A stretch of 40,927 bases of DNA from Gracilibacillus halotolerans (lineage in GTDB: Bacteria; Bacillota; Bacilli; Bacillales; Amphibacillaceae). The DNA is taken from the NCBI RefSeq assembly GCF_014206945.1, contig NZ_JACHON010000022.1:1-40927 (forward strand). The letters are read 5' to 3'. The stretch's first letter is position 1; each line of letters starts with the position of its first letter. The notes under the pieces are model-generated. The model had not been told where the DNA came from, made no database searches, and saw only the letters and a program-made list of their open reading frames with translations. Shown here in pieces: positions 30,819 through 39,868 of the stretch. Both the position numbers and the translations under genes were made by a program.

Positions 30819-30871
30819 AAACGTTATGGATTCCGATAATTAGAATGTACTAGATGTTGGAGGTGAATGAA

Positions 30872-31162
30872 ATGGCAGACATTTCAAAAGAACAAGTAAG
30901 ACACGTAGCAGATTTAGCTCGTCTTGCTTTAACAGAAGAAGAAGTAGAAACATTAGCGAAACAGCTAGGCGATATCATTGATTACGCAGAGTTGTTAAAT
31001 GAGTTAGACACAGATAACGTAGAACCAACTACACACGTATTAGATATAAAGAACGTGCTGCGTAAAGATGAACCAAAAAAATGGATTACACAGGAAGAAG
31101 CATTAAAGAACGCACCAGACGTTCAAGATGGTCAGTTCCGTGTACCAGCAATATTGGAATAA
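30872..31162 (+). CDS. gatC: Asp-tRNA(Asn)/Glu-tRNA(Gln) amidotransferase subunit C
   Basis: The small GatC subunit (96 aa) that wraps around GatA and GatB. I chose ATG 30872 because GGAGGTGA precedes it; an in-frame ATG at 30854 is upstream of that site. Family features: [41 protein letters not shown] and LRKDEP. It is 13 nt from gatA. Confidence 0.95.
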   Translation: MADISKEQVRHVADLARLALTEEEVETLAKQLGDIIDYAELLNELDTDNVEPTTHVLDIKNVLRKDEPKKWITQEEALKNAPDVQDGQFRVPAILE

Positions 31163-31175
31163 GGAGGTTATCAAT

Positions 31176-32648
31176 TTGTCATTGTTCGATTATACATTAA
31201 AAGAATTGCAACAAATGCTACATAAAAAAGAAGTTACTGTGACCGATTTAGTAGATGCTTCTTTCAAACGAATTAATGAAGTGGACGATAAAGTAAAGGC
31301 GTTCGTTACATTAAATGAGGAAGAAGCAAGAAAACAAGCAAAAGAATTAGATGAAAAACTAAACGATGAGACCTCAATTTTATACGGAATGCCAATAGGG
31401 ATTAAAGATAACATCGTAACAAAAGGACTACGTACAACAAGTGCAAGCCGCATGTTAGATAACTTTAATGACCCACTTTACGATGCAACAGTTATTCAAA
31501 AATTAAATGAAGTAAATACCATTACTGTTGGAAAACTTAACATGGACGAATTTGCAATGGGTTCTTCCACAGAAACATCCTTCTATGGCAAAACACGTAA
31601 CCCGTGGAATTTAGATTATGTTCCAGGAGGTTCTAGTGGTGGATCTGCAGCAAGTGTTGCAGCAGGCGAAGTATTTTTCTCCTTAGGATCCGATACTGGT
31701 GGTTCCATTCGACAGCCAGCTGCTTTTAGTGGAGTTGTAGGTTTGAAACCAACATATGGTCTTGTATCTCGTTTTGGCCTAATTGCATTTGCGTCTTCTT
31801 TAGATCAAATTGGACCAATTACACGTACGGTAGAAGATAATGCACATTTACTTCAAGCAATTGTAGGAGCTGACAAATTAGATGCTACATCTGTTAATGC
31901 AGATGTTCCTAATTATAGTGAAGCAATGCAACAGGGAGTAAAAGGCCTTCGTATCGGTGTTCCGAAAGAATATCTAGATGAAGGTGTTAATCCAGAAGTA
32001 AAAGAAGCTGTAATGGCTGCATTGAAGAAATATGAAGAGCTTGGCGCAACATGGGAAGAAGTTTCACTTCCACATTCTAAATATGCTTTGGCTGCTTACT
32101 ATTTACTTTCTTCCTCAGAAGCAAGTGCGAACTTAGCACGTTTCGATGGTATTCGTTATGGACATCGTACAGATAAAAGAGTCGACATGATTGATGTGTA
32201 TAAAGAGTCACGTGCGGAAGCATTTGGGGAAGAAGTAAAACGTCGTATTATGCTCGGAACTTTTGCTTTAAGTTCGGGATACTATGATGCGTATTACAAA
32301 AAAGCACAAAAAGTACGTACGTTAATTAAAAACGACTTTGAAAAAGTATTCGAAGATTATGATGTTATTATTGGGCCAACTACACCAACTGTCGCATTTA
32401 AGATTGGTGAAAATGTGGACGACCCATTAACAATGTATGCACAAGATATTTTAACGATTCCTATTAACCTAGCTGGAGTACCAGCAATCTCGATCCCTTG
32501 TGGATTAACAGAAGCAGGACTTCCAATTGGTCTTCAAATTATTGGTAAACACTTTGATGAAGCGACAATTTATCGCACAGCTTATGCATTTGAGCAAGCA
32601 ACAGATCATCATAAGAAACGTCCTGCATTAGGAGGTGCGAGCGAATGA
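31176..32648 (+). CDS. gatA: Asp-tRNA(Asn)/Glu-tRNA(Gln) amidotransferase subunit A
   Basis: The glutaminase subunit (490 aa) of the amidase-signature family, which supplies ammonia to convert misacylated Glu-tRNA(Gln) to Gln-tRNA(Gln). I chose TTG 31176 (MSLFDYTL) because AAGGAGG (31161-31167) lies 8 nt before it. The Ser-cisSer-Lys triad is Lys77 (GIKDNI), Ser153 ([11 protein letters not shown]) and Ser177 ([11 protein letters not shown]). It overlaps gatB by 4 nt. Confidence 0.96.
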   Translation: MSLFDYTLKELQQMLHKKEVTVTDLVDASFKRINEVDDKVKAFVTLNEEEARKQAKELDEKLNDETSILYGMPIGIKDNIVTKGLRTTSASRMLDNFNDPLYDATVIQKLNEVNTITVGKLNMDEFAMGSSTETSFYGKTRNPWNLDYVPGGSSGGSAASVAAGEVFFSLGSDTGGSIRQPAAFSGVVGLKPTYGLVSRFGLIAFASSLDQIGPITRTVEDNAHLLQAIVGADKLDATSVNADVPNYSEAMQQGVKGLRIGVPKEYLDEGVNPEVKEAVMAALKKYEELGATWEEVSLPHSKYALAAYYLLSSSEASANLARFDGIRYGHRTDKRVDMIDVYKESRAEAFGEEVKRRIMLGTFALSSGYYDAYYKKAQKVRTLIKNDFEKVFEDYDVIIGPTTPTVAFKIGENVDDPLTMYAQDILTIPINLAGVPAISIPCGLTEAGLPIGLQIIGKHFDEATIYRTAYAFEQATDHHKKRPALGGASE

Positions 32649-34078
32649 CTAATTTTGAAACAGTAATCGGATTAGAGGTTCACGTAGAGTTGAAAACGAA
32701 CTCCAAGATTTTTAGTTCTAGTCCTAACGCCTTCGGTTCTGAGCCGAACACAAATGTGAACCCAATTGATTTAGCATATCCAGGTGTATTACCTGTTCTA
32801 AACGAAGAAGCAGTTAACTTTGCAATGAAAGCTGCAATGGCACTGAACTGTGAAATTGCTACAGACACAAAATTTGATAGAAAGAACTATTTCTATCCAG
32901 ATAACCCGAAAGCTTATCAGATTTCTCAATTTGATAAACCAATCGGTGAGCACGGCTGGATCGAAATTGAAGTAAACGGTGAAAAGAAGAAAATCGGTAT
33001 TACACGTCTACACTTAGAAGAGGATGCGGGTAAACTAATCCATACAGAAGATGGTTACTCTTTAGTAGACATTAACCGTGCTGGTACTCCTTTAATTGAG
33101 ATTGTATCGGAGCCGGATATTCGTTCACCAGAAGAAGCATATGCTTATCTTGAAAAACTAAAAAATATTATCCAATATACAGGTGTTTCTGACTGTAAGA
33201 TGGAAGAAGGATCGTTACGTTGTGACGCAAACATTTCTCTTCGTCCAGTAGGTCAGGAAGAATTCGGAACAAAAACGGAATTGAAAAACTTAAACTCCTT
33301 CTCCTTTGTTCAAAAAGGTCTAGAATTTGAGGAAATTCGTCAGCGTGAAGTTTTATTAAACGGTGGAGAAATTCTTCAAGAAACACGTCGTTATGATGAG
33401 CAAACAAAAGAAACAATCTTAATGCGTGTTAAAGAAGGAGCAGACGATTATCGTTACTTCCCAGAGCCGGATCTTGTACCATTGTACATTGATGACGAAT
33501 GGAAAGAACGTATTCGCGCTGAAATCCCAGAACTTCCAGATGCTCGTCGTGAGCGTTATGTTCGTGAGTTGGACTTACCGACTTATGACGCTGGAGTTCT
33601 AACAAGCACGAAAGAGATGGCAGACTTCTTTGAAGCAACAATCAAGACTGGTGCAGATGTAAAGAAAGCATCGAACTGGTTAATGGGAGAAGTATCTGCT
33701 TACTTGAATAAACATCTTCTAGAAATTAGCGATTTAAAGATGACTCCTGAAGGTCTGTCTAAGATGATTCAACTTATCGATGATGGTACGATTTCTTCTA
33801 AAATGGCGAAGAAAGTATTTGCTGAATTAGTAGAAAACGGTGGAGACCCTGAAAAAATCGTTAAAGAAAAAGGACTCGTACAAATCTCAGACGAAGGCCA
33901 GCTTCGTGAGATCATTACGAAAATCCTAGATGAAAACGAGCAATCGATTGTTGATTACAAAAATGGTAAGGATCGTGCAATTGGCTTCCTAGTTGGTCAA
34001 ACGATGAAAGCAACAAAAGGACAAGCGAACCCACCAATGGTAAACAAGATTCTCTTAGAAGAAATCAACAAACGCTAA
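32645..34078 (+). CDS. gatB: Asp-tRNA(Asn)/Glu-tRNA(Gln) amidotransferase subunit B
   Basis: The tRNA-binding and kinase subunit (477 aa). It starts [22 protein letters not shown], has [20 protein letters not shown], the [12 protein letters not shown] and [17 protein letters not shown] motifs, and a C-terminal YqeY-like tail ([22 protein letters not shown]) that binds the tRNA elbow. The ATG overlaps the gatA stop. A terminator follows directly. Confidence 0.97.
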   Translation: MTNFETVIGLEVHVELKTNSKIFSSSPNAFGSEPNTNVNPIDLAYPGVLPVLNEEAVNFAMKAAMALNCEIATDTKFDRKNYFYPDNPKAYQISQFDKPIGEHGWIEIEVNGEKKKIGITRLHLEEDAGKLIHTEDGYSLVDINRAGTPLIEIVSEPDIRSPEEAYAYLEKLKNIIQYTGVSDCKMEEGSLRCDANISLRPVGQEEFGTKTELKNLNSFSFVQKGLEFEEIRQREVLLNGGEILQETRRYDEQTKETILMRVKEGADDYRYFPEPDLVPLYIDDEWKERIRAEIPELPDARRERYVRELDLPTYDAGVLTSTKEMADFFEATIKTGADVKKASNWLMGEVSAYLNKHLLEISDLKMTPEGLSKMIQLIDDGTISSKMAKKVFAELVENGGDPEKIVKEKGLVQISDEGQLREIITKILDENEQSIVDYKNGKDRAIGFLVGQTMKATKGQANPPMVNKILLEEINKR

Positions 34079-34082
34079 TACA

Positions 34083-34118
34083 AAAACGGCTGTCCTCTAG
34101 TGACAGCCGTTTTACTTA
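34083..34118 (+). terminator. terminator of gatCAB
   Basis: AAAACGGCTGTC (34083-34094) pairs perfectly with GACAGCCGTTTT (34102-34113), then ACTTAT. The A/T ends make it potentially bidirectional. Confidence 0.85.
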
Positions 34119-34131
34119 TAATTTCAATATT

Positions 34132-34350
34132 CACAGTCTATAGGAGCAGTTCACGGTCCATAGCACGCACGCGACAGTCCATAGAAACAACTCACGGTCC
34201 ATAGCACGCACGCGACAGTCCATAGAAACAACTCACGGTCCATAGCACCCACACGACAGTCCATAGAAGCAACTCACGGTCCATAGCACGCACATGACAG
34301 TCCATAGAAGCAACTCACGGTTCATAGCACCCACTCCACAGACTATAAAA
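34132..34350 (+). repeat. 41-bp dimeric tandem array, CCATAG type (11 half-units)
   Basis: ATAG cores start at 34140, 34160, 34181, 34201, 34222, 34242, 34263, 34283, 34304 and 34324, with a degenerate last copy at 34345. The spacings are 20,21,20,21,20,21,20,21,20,21. Two half-units alternate: CACGGTCCATAGCACGCAC and CGACAGTCCATAGAAACAAC. The pattern is that of the array at 23.6 kb (GAC-N-GT, then ATAG, then A/G-C), yet the sequence is clearly a different subfamily. It lies between the gatB terminator and the end of the convergent rodA-like gene. Confidence 0.95.
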
Positions 34351-34357
34351 CCATTAC

Positions 34358-35518
34358 CTAGTCCGTATCAAACATATACGTTTTCTCCCTAGCTTGAGCA
34401 TTCAATACAATACCAATCGCAACCATGTAAATGAGTAATGACGTACCACCGTAACTCATAAACGGTAAAGGAATACCTGTTAGAGGTAACAATTGAACGG
34501 ACATACCAATGTTTTGAAAAATTTGATATGTAAACATACCAACAAAACCAACACATATATAGCTACCAAAAGGATTTTTTGTCTGAATGGCAATGGAAAT
34601 CATTCTGTATAAGAGTAGAAAATACAAGATGATAACAATGCTAGATCCTATAAAACCAAATTGTTCTCCTATCGCCGTAAAAATCATATCTGTATGTCTT
34701 TCCGGAATGTAAACCTCATAATTCATTATTCCTTTACCTGACATTTGACCAGAACCAATGGCTTGTGTAGATTTAATACCTTGCATAGCCGAACTATCTT
34801 GATATAACTCAGGTTGATGCCAAGCTTGGATTCTATCAGCTACATGCTTAAACATCGTATTCCTTAAAAAAGATATAAAGCGATCGGGATTCGAAAAATA
34901 TAATAGAACAATGGTCCCCACGAACAGTAATCCCCCACCAAATAGTGTGAATAAGGTCCGCCATCTAATCCCAGAAACGATTAGTGTAAAGAGAGCAATA
35001 GATGCAATTACTAATGCAGACCCTAAATCTGGCTGAATCACAATCAATACGAATGGTATAATAGATAAACCAACTATTTTCCCTAACAAAACAAGATCGT
35101 ATTTTACATTTTTGTGCGTCCATCTTTCATTATGACTGGCTGTTATATGTGCGAGTGCAAGAACGAGAAATATTTTCATAAATTCAGAGGGTTGAATGGT
35201 GACACCACCTATAGGCAACATGTACCATCTAAGAGCACCCTTGTTTTCCCATCCCCAAGGGAGAAAGAACAAACCTATTAGTGAGAGAACACCCAATATA
35301 TATAATGGCCATGATAGTTTTCGATAAAAATCCATGTCAAAAAACATGGCGGCAATTATTGCAAACCCACCAATTACGAACCAAATGATTTGTTTTAAAT
35401 AACTATTCTGTACGTAGACTGGAAGATAATCGTGTAACGTGTATAAGGTAAAGCAACTAATAATACCTAAAGTACCAATAATTAAGATAAGAAATAAATC
35501 TAGTTTATCCAATTTCAA
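34358..35518 (-). CDS. rodA: RodA/FtsW/SpoVE family cell-shape protein (SEDS glycosyltransferase)
   Basis: A polytopic membrane protein with about ten segments that polymerises peptidoglycan glycan strands with a partner class B PBP. I chose TTG 35518 (386 aa, MKLDKLDLFL) because AGGTGA lies 5 nt before it; the upstream in-frame GTG 35527 has no such site. SEDS signatures are all present: GALRWYMLPIGGVTIQPSEFMKI (shortened here for orientation: RW...QPSE), VIQPDLGSAL with the conserved Asp, PERHTDMIFTAIGEQFGF and GIPLPFMSYGGTSLL. RodA is more likely than FtsW by the overall pattern and length. It stands alone, convergent to gatCAB and divergent from dgkB. Confidence 0.88.
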   Translation of the reverse strand: MKLDKLDLFLILIIGTLGIISCFTLYTLHDYLPVYVQNSYLKQIIWFVIGGFAIIAAMFFDMDFYRKLSWPLYILGVLSLIGLFFLPWGWENKGALRWYMLPIGGVTIQPSEFMKIFLVLALAHITASHNERWTHKNVKYDLVLLGKIVGLSIIPFVLIVIQPDLGSALVIASIALFTLIVSGIRWRTLFTLFGGGLLFVGTIVLLYFSNPDRFISFLRNTMFKHVADRIQAWHQPELYQDSSAMQGIKSTQAIGSGQMSGKGIMNYEVYIPERHTDMIFTAIGEQFGFIGSSIVIILYFLLLYRMISIAIQTKNPFGSYICVGFVGMFTYQIFQNIGMSVQLLPLTGIPLPFMSYGGTSLLIYMVAIGIVLNAQAREKTYMFDTD

Positions 35519-35691
35519 GGAAATCACCTACACTATCAATAATAACTTATATCTATCATATGTTATTTGGAGAAAACATCATAGCATTTACTAAAGTATC
35601 CCAGACTAAGGAAGCGCTTTCCATCAAATTTGTTGCAAAAAATCCCAAAAGATTTATGATGGAAGAAGGGTATGCAAAAGGAGTAATGAAA

Positions 35692-36612
35692 ATGGTGAAA
35701 CGTGCACGGATAATTTATAATCCAACATCTGGCAGAGAAGTATTCCAAAAGGAACTTCCGAAAGTATTAAAAAAATTAGAGAATGCAGGTTATGAAACTT
35801 CTACTCATGCTACAACTGGAGAAGGCGATGCAACAGAAGCAGCAGAAATTGCAGTAGAACGAAAATATGAACTTGTCATTGCCGCAGGTGGGGATGGAAC
35901 GATAAATGAAATCATTCATGGCATTGCCGAGAAAGAATATCGTCCTAAATTAGGAATTATCCCTGTTGGTACAACGAATGACTTTGCACGTGCTTTATGT
36001 ATTCCGAGAGATATTCAAAAGGCAGTCGAAGTTATTTTAGAAGAAAATATCCGGCCACTTGATATCGGAAGGATAAATGGTAACTATTTTGTCAATATTG
36101 CTGGAGCTGGAAAGTTAACCGAGCTTACATATGAAGTTCCTAGCAAACTGAAAACAATGCTTGGCCAGCTAGCATACTATTTAAAGGGAATTGAAATGTT
36201 ACCATCCTTAAAACCAACAAGTGTAAAGATTGAATACGATGGTAAAACATTCGAAGATGAAATTATGTTATTTCTAGTTTCAAATACGAATTCAGTCGGT
36301 GGTTTTGAAAAGCTCGCACCAGATGCAAAGATGGATGATGGTTATTTTGATTTACTCGTTTTACGAAAGACCAACCTTGCTGACTTTATTAGAATTGCCT
36401 CCTTAGCTACTAAGGGAGCACATTTAGAAGATAAACATATATTTTACACAAAAGCTAATCGGATAAAAGTGACTTCAGAGGAGAAACTACAACTGAACTT
36501 GGATGGAGAATATGGTGGTTTGCTCCCGGGTGAGTTTGAAAATTTATATCGACACATAGAATTCTTTGTAACAAAAGATTTTATCGAAAAACAAGATAGT
36601 ATTCCTGAATAA
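35692..36612 (+). CDS. dgkB: diacylglycerol kinase DgkB
   Basis: A soluble lipid kinase (306 aa) that phosphorylates diacylglycerol released during lipoteichoic acid synthesis, returning phosphatidic acid. I chose ATG 35692 (MVKRARIIYNPTSG) because AAAGGAG lies 8 nt before it. The open frame extends upstream to 35560 but those residues match nothing expected. Catalytic-domain signature GGDGTINE is at 66-73, with PVGTTNDFARAL, the LKTMLGQLAYYLKGIEMLPSL segment nearly the same as in B. subtilis, and LNLDGEYGG near the end. Confidence 0.95.
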   Translation: MVKRARIIYNPTSGREVFQKELPKVLKKLENAGYETSTHATTGEGDATEAAEIAVERKYELVIAAGGDGTINEIIHGIAEKEYRPKLGIIPVGTTNDFARALCIPRDIQKAVEVILEENIRPLDIGRINGNYFVNIAGAGKLTELTYEVPSKLKTMLGQLAYYLKGIEMLPSLKPTSVKIEYDGKTFEDEIMLFLVSNTNSVGGFEKLAPDAKMDDGYFDLLVLRKTNLADFIRIASLATKGAHLEDKHIFYTKANRIKVTSEEKLQLNLDGEYGGLLPGEFENLYRHIEFFVTKDFIEKQDSIPE

Positions 36613-36644
36613 AACGATTCCTGAAATAGGGAGTCGTTTTTTAT
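36611..36644 (+). terminator. terminator after dgkB
   Basis: AAAACGATTCC (36611-36621) pairs with GGAGTCGTTTT (36630-36640), with one G-T pair, then TTATT. It begins within the dgkB stop codon. Confidence 0.85.
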
Positions 36645-36763
36645 TCATTATTTCCCAGGAAATGATTTTATTAGACAAGCATTTTCTATTTTAATCATAC
36701 TATGATAAAATTTTGACAGCATGTGCAGAACGATATTATGAACAGAAAAAGGAAGTTGATCAT

Positions 36764-38137
36764 ATGACAAAAAGTGCGCCTCCAGTAAAAAAGAACCAAG
36801 ACATTGAACTAACATTCGAAGATATATCACATGATGGCGCAGGGGTTGGAAAGATAAATGGATACCCACTGTTTGTGCCATATGCATTACCAGGAGAAAC
36901 AGCAAAAGTCAAAGTTATTAAAGCTAATAAAAAATATGGATTTGGAAAACTTATCGAGGTTACAAAGAAAAGTGAACATCGTGTCGACCCACCGTGTAAT
37001 GTGTTTTTCAAATGCGGTGGTTGTCAAATCCAGCATATGGACTATGAGATGCAATTAGAGATGAAACGAAACCAAGTAAAGAGTGCACTAAAGAAAATTG
37101 GCCATATCGAAGGCATACCAATCCATCCAACAATAGGTATGGAGGATCCGTGGAGATATCGAAATAAAGTTCAAATCCCTGTAGGTTCAAAGAACGGTGA
37201 ACTAATTACCGGTTTTTATCGAATGAGAAGCCATGACATCATAGAGGATATGGAACGTTGTATTATTACGGAAGAAGCAAATGATGAAATGATTGATGTC
37301 GTAAGAGAGATAGCGAACAGCCTCGATATTTCTGCATACGATGAAACGAATCATCGGGGAATATTACGTCATATCATGGTTCGTTCAGGGAAAGTAACAA
37401 AGCAAATTATGGTTGTATTGGTCACACGGAAAGAAAAAGTACCACAGCTTAGTAAGTTAGTAAGCGTACTAAAAGAAAAGCATCCAGAAATCACGTCTAT
37501 TATTCAAAACGTCAATCCAGATAAAACAAATGTCATATTAGGTAAGAAAACGAAAGTGCTTTATGGTGAAGAGTATATTTATGACGAAATTGATGGAATT
37601 CGATTCTCCATTTCAGCAAAATCCTTTTATCAGATCAATCCACTCCAAACGGAAAAACTATATAAAAAAGCATTAGAATACGCAGATTTGTCTGGAAATG
37701 AAACAGTGATTGATGCTTACTGTGGAATTGGAACGATTTCACTGTTTTTGGCGCAAAAAGCGAAGAAAGTTTATGGAGTAGAAATTGTTCCAGAGGCAAT
37801 ATCCGATGCGAAAGATAATGCGAGATTAAATAACATGGATAATGTAGAATTTTTTGTAGGTCAAGCTGAGAAAGTAATGCCGTGGTGGCAAGCGCAAGGT
37901 ATCAAACCAGATGTAATTGTTGTGGATCCACCTCGTAAAGGCTGTGACGAAGATTTATTACAGGCAATGTTAGATATGAAGCCGAAACGAATTGTATATG
38001 TTTCTTGTAACCCATCTACATTAGCTAGAGATTTAAAAATCCTAGAAGAAGGTGGATACAAAACAAAAGAAGCTCAGCCAGTAGATATGTTCCCGCAGAC
38101 GATGCATATTGAGACAGTAGCGGTGCTGGAAATTTGA
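36764..38137 (+). CDS. rlmCD: 23S rRNA (uracil-C5) methyltransferase RlmCD
   Basis: A TrmA/RumA family SAM-dependent methyltransferase (457 aa); the Bacillus enzyme modifies both U747 and U1939 of 23S rRNA. I chose ATG 36764 because AAAAAGGAAG lies upstream; an in-frame TTG at 36713 lacks a site. An N-terminal TRAM domain (ISHDGAGVGKINGYPLFVPYALPGE, here residues 21-45) precedes the iron-sulfur cysteines Cys78, Cys84, Cys87 and Cys166. The SAM motif is DAYCGIGTISLFLA and the catalytic cysteine is in YVSCNPSTL, after VVDPPRKGCD. A TTGACA at 36713 with TATTAT 15 nt downstream is a possible but poorly spaced promoter. Confidence 0.94.
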   Translation: MTKSAPPVKKNQDIELTFEDISHDGAGVGKINGYPLFVPYALPGETAKVKVIKANKKYGFGKLIEVTKKSEHRVDPPCNVFFKCGGCQIQHMDYEMQLEMKRNQVKSALKKIGHIEGIPIHPTIGMEDPWRYRNKVQIPVGSKNGELITGFYRMRSHDIIEDMERCIITEEANDEMIDVVREIANSLDISAYDETNHRGILRHIMVRSGKVTKQIMVVLVTRKEKVPQLSKLVSVLKEKHPEITSIIQNVNPDKTNVILGKKTKVLYGEEYIYDEIDGIRFSISAKSFYQINPLQTEKLYKKALEYADLSGNETVIDAYCGIGTISLFLAQKAKKVYGVEIVPEAISDAKDNARLNNMDNVEFFVGQAEKVMPWWQAQGIKPDVIVVDPPRKGCDEDLLQAMLDMKPKRIVYVSCNPSTLARDLKILEEGGYKTKEAQPVDMFPQTMHIETVAVLEI

Positions 38138-38243
38138 TTTGTATAGAGCTAATATAGTCGTTCCGTATGAATAAGTCTTTCTAAAATCGTGATTTTTGGA
38201 GAATAAAGTTTGGGTAAATACGTGCAAAAAAAGATAGAAAAAG

Positions 38244-38285
38244 CGGGGAATCCTTTGAACATGAGGGTTTCCCGTTTCTTTTCAG
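38244..38285 (+). terminator. hairpin after rlmCD, copy 1 of a repeated element
   Basis: GGGGAATCCTT pairs imperfectly with GAGGGTTTCCC (ending 38273), then GTTTCTTTT. Its sequence and loop resemble the hairpin at 39336-39371. Confidence 0.65.
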
Positions 38286-38421
38286 AACATGTTTATTTTC
38301 ATCATTAATAATCTTTTTCCAAATATCCGAGATATAACAGAATTTAAGTTTGAAAAAAAGCGAGACCAAGGAATGACTTTATTAATTACAGGACGGTACA
38401 ATGCGGGTTCGTGGGGTGGGA

Positions 38422-38449
38422 AAGGGAAAATGTTTATTATCGCTGCACA
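38422..38449 (+). repeat. 28-bp direct repeat, copy 1
   Basis: Begins AAGGGAAAA and ends ATCGCTGCACA. It matches 39391-39418 at 26 of 28 positions. The two copies are 969 bp apart and bracket the PIN gene pair. Confidence 0.85.
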
Positions 38450-38537
38450 GAATTGTATTCCTTATATAAACACTTATCCATTAAAATAAAAAAGTATCTC
38501 TCCGTGCCCTTTTGCTACTAAAGTTTACTGATGATTG

Positions 38538-38546
38538 TGATATAAT
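38538..38546 (+). promoter_or_regulatory. extended -10 promoter of the PIN gene pair
   Basis: TGATATAAT is a full extended -10 match, 75 nt before the start. A TTGACA at 38572 has no suitably spaced -10 box. Confidence 0.5.
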
Positions 38547-38620
38547 GAAATTTATAAAGAAATGGATAGCGTTGACAAAGGAGATGCTTTTCTTTCCTGC
38601 TATAAGAAGGTAGGATTTTA

Positions 38621-39100
38621 ATGATGAAATTATATTTTGATATGAATATTTACAATAGAATATTCGATGATCAATCACAAATAAGGATCCGTTTTGAATC
38701 TTTGGCAATAGATATATTATTTGAACTAATTGAGAAGGGCAAATATAGGCTTGTTTGGTCCTTTATATTAGAGTATGAGAATAGTATGAACCCATTTGCT
38801 GAAAGGAGACTTCACATAAAATCAGTTTCAAACCTGTGTAATGAGGCTATTGAACCTAATAGTAAAATTAAAACAATTGCAGAAAATATAGCTGAGAACT
38901 CAAATGCAAAGAATAAAGATTCATTACATCTTGCTGTGGCTGTTTATAATAAATGCGATTATTTTATAACCTGTGATGATAAATTTATAAAAACAATTGA
39001 GAGCAACAAGAACAAATTAAAGAATATTATTGAAAACATTAGAATTTATAATCCTGTGGATTTCCTTAGAAAGGAGATGGACATCAATGTTATCGAATGA
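38621..39100 (+). CDS. PIN-domain protein, probable VapC-like ribonuclease toxin
   Basis: A 159-residue PIN domain. The first strand KLYFDMNIYNRIFDD carries Asp7, the segment VWSFILEYENS carries Glu51, NKDSLHLAVAVYNKCDYFIT carries Asp100, and TCDDKF carries Asp119 or Asp120. These are the acidic metal ligands of PIN ribonucleases. ATG 38621 or 38624 follows AAGGTAGG. The gene overlaps a 75-codon partner by 14 nt. Toxin-antitoxin function is inferred from domain and coupling; the order toxin-then-partner is the reverse of classic vapBC. Base composition is more AT-rich than in the purine genes, and repeats flank the pair, suggesting acquisition. Confidence 0.8.
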   Translation: MMKLYFDMNIYNRIFDDQSQIRIRFESLAIDILFELIEKGKYRLVWSFILEYENSMNPFAERRLHIKSVSNLCNEAIEPNSKIKTIAENIAENSNAKNKDSLHLAVAVYNKCDYFITCDDKFIKTIESNKNKLKNIIENIRIYNPVDFLRKEMDINVIE

Positions 39101-39314
39101 AAAAGTTAATTACACAGACAAGGAGATAATAGAAAAAGGTTCTAAAGCATTAATAAAAGAGCTTGGTTATTCTGGATTCTTGCGATTTATACGCTATTCA
39201 GAGGAGTTGGGAAAAGAAGATTACTTAAATTTGGAGAAAGAAGTATTCAAGGATAAATCAGTAGAGGAAATTTATGAGAGCGCAGAGACTTATTGGGAAG
39301 ATAAAAATAGCTGA
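39087..39314 (+). CDS. small partner of the PIN protein, putative antitoxin
   Basis: A 75-residue acidic protein. I chose ATG 39087 because AAAGGAGATGG (39070-39080) precedes it; the open frame continues upstream without support. It starts MLSNEKVNYTDKEIIEKG, followed by ALIKELGYSGFLRFIRYSEE and ends with EEIYESAETYWEDKNS. The pattern KGxxAL-x3-LG-x5-RFI is one I associate with small proteins found beside PIN genes, but I cannot name a curated family. No DNA-binding motif is obvious. The 14-nt overlap implies translational coupling with the nuclease, as expected of an antitoxin. Confidence 0.65.
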   Translation: MLSNEKVNYTDKEIIEKGSKALIKELGYSGFLRFIRYSEELGKEDYLNLEKEVFKDKSVEEIYESAETYWEDKNS

Positions 39315-39331
39315 TTAGAGAATAAGAAATG

Positions 39332-39371
39332 AAAAAGGGAAATCCTTTCAGAATAAGGGTTTCCTTTTTTG
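39332..39371 (+). terminator. terminator of the PIN pair, copy 2 of the repeated hairpin
   Basis: AAAAAGGGAAATCCTT pairs with AAGGGTTTCCTTTTTT across a 7-base loop, with the Ts acting as the U tract. It resembles the hairpin at 38244. Confidence 0.8.
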
Positions 39372-39390
39372 GGGAAAAGGGAAAAGTGAT

Positions 39391-39418
39391 AAGGGAAAAG
39401 GTTTATTATCGCCGCACA
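39391..39418 (+). repeat. 28-bp direct repeat, copy 2
   Basis: Begins AAGGGAAAA and ends ATCGCCGCACA; 26 of 28 positions match copy 1 at 38422-38449. Short GGGAAAAG motifs are repeated just before it (39371-39390). Confidence 0.85.
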
Positions 39419-39827
39419 TGAGTATCTAGATAAAAAATAATCTGTTAGTCAAAATAAACATTTGCTAGTCCGACCCTGATTTCGTTAAAATAAATATTTG
39501 CGATTTCATGGTATTTTCATGTCCAAATCCTTGCCAGTTCCATGTTCCTACAAATTCCCTTCCAATTATTTTTGGCAAAACTTTATTACAACACCCAAAA
39601 AAAGGTGAAAATACAGTCGAAAGTGGCCCGGAAAACAGCTAATTTCGAACCGAAAATTCTTCGAAATGGGGTTCCGTAGCAAAACTTTATTTTACGGCAA
39701 CGGTGGAATGCGGGGTAGAGGTGGGTGATTTTGCAGGAGTTTATTATGGTTGTACAATAATAAATAGAGTTGGTAAGAGTAACTATTAAAGCAGGCAAGT
39801 TAAACCTAAGAGAACCTCTGCCTGAAA

Positions 39828-39866
39828 TGTAACATATATATTGAATAATGCAATTTATATGTTACA
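39828..39866 (+). promoter_or_regulatory. inverted-repeat operator of the XRE regulator gene
   Basis: TGTAACATATA (39828-39838) and TATATGTTACA (39856-39866) are perfect inverted copies, 17 nt apart. The right arm overlaps the -10 box and the -35 box lies between the arms, an arrangement typical of autorepression. Confidence 0.75.
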
Positions 39867-39868
39867 AT
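39841..39868 (+). promoter_or_regulatory. promoter of the XRE regulator pair
   Basis: TTGAAT (39841-39846), a 16-nt spacer and TACAAT (39863-39868), 25 nt before the TTG start at 39893. Confidence 0.65.

Larger units (their letters stand above)
38138..38620. other. gene-poor interval between rlmCD and the PIN gene
   Basis: Contains the repeated hairpin (38244-38285), the first 28-bp direct repeat (38422-38449) and an extended -10 promoter (38538-38546). An open frame of 66 codons (38289-38489) has no ribosome binding site and covers the direct repeat; I do not call it. Confidence 0.5.

Noticed and set aside
34132-34350. CRISPR array or clustered tRNA/terminator repeats
   Set aside because: The alternating half-units are both conserved, with no variable spacer, and units do not form hairpins with T tracts.
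38289-38489. 66-codon plus-strand frame after rlmCD
   Set aside because: No ribosome binding site; it runs through the 28-bp repeat that also occurs in clearly non-coding sequence at 39391.
38572-38606. TTGACA/TATAAG promoter before the PIN gene
   Set aside because: The spacer is 23 nt, too long for sigma-A; the extended -10 at 38538 is a better candidate.
39586-39798. 70-codon minus-strand frame upstream of the XRE gene
   Set aside because: No ribosome binding site and Cys/Phe/Ile-rich low-complexity translation typical of chance frames in AT-rich DNA.
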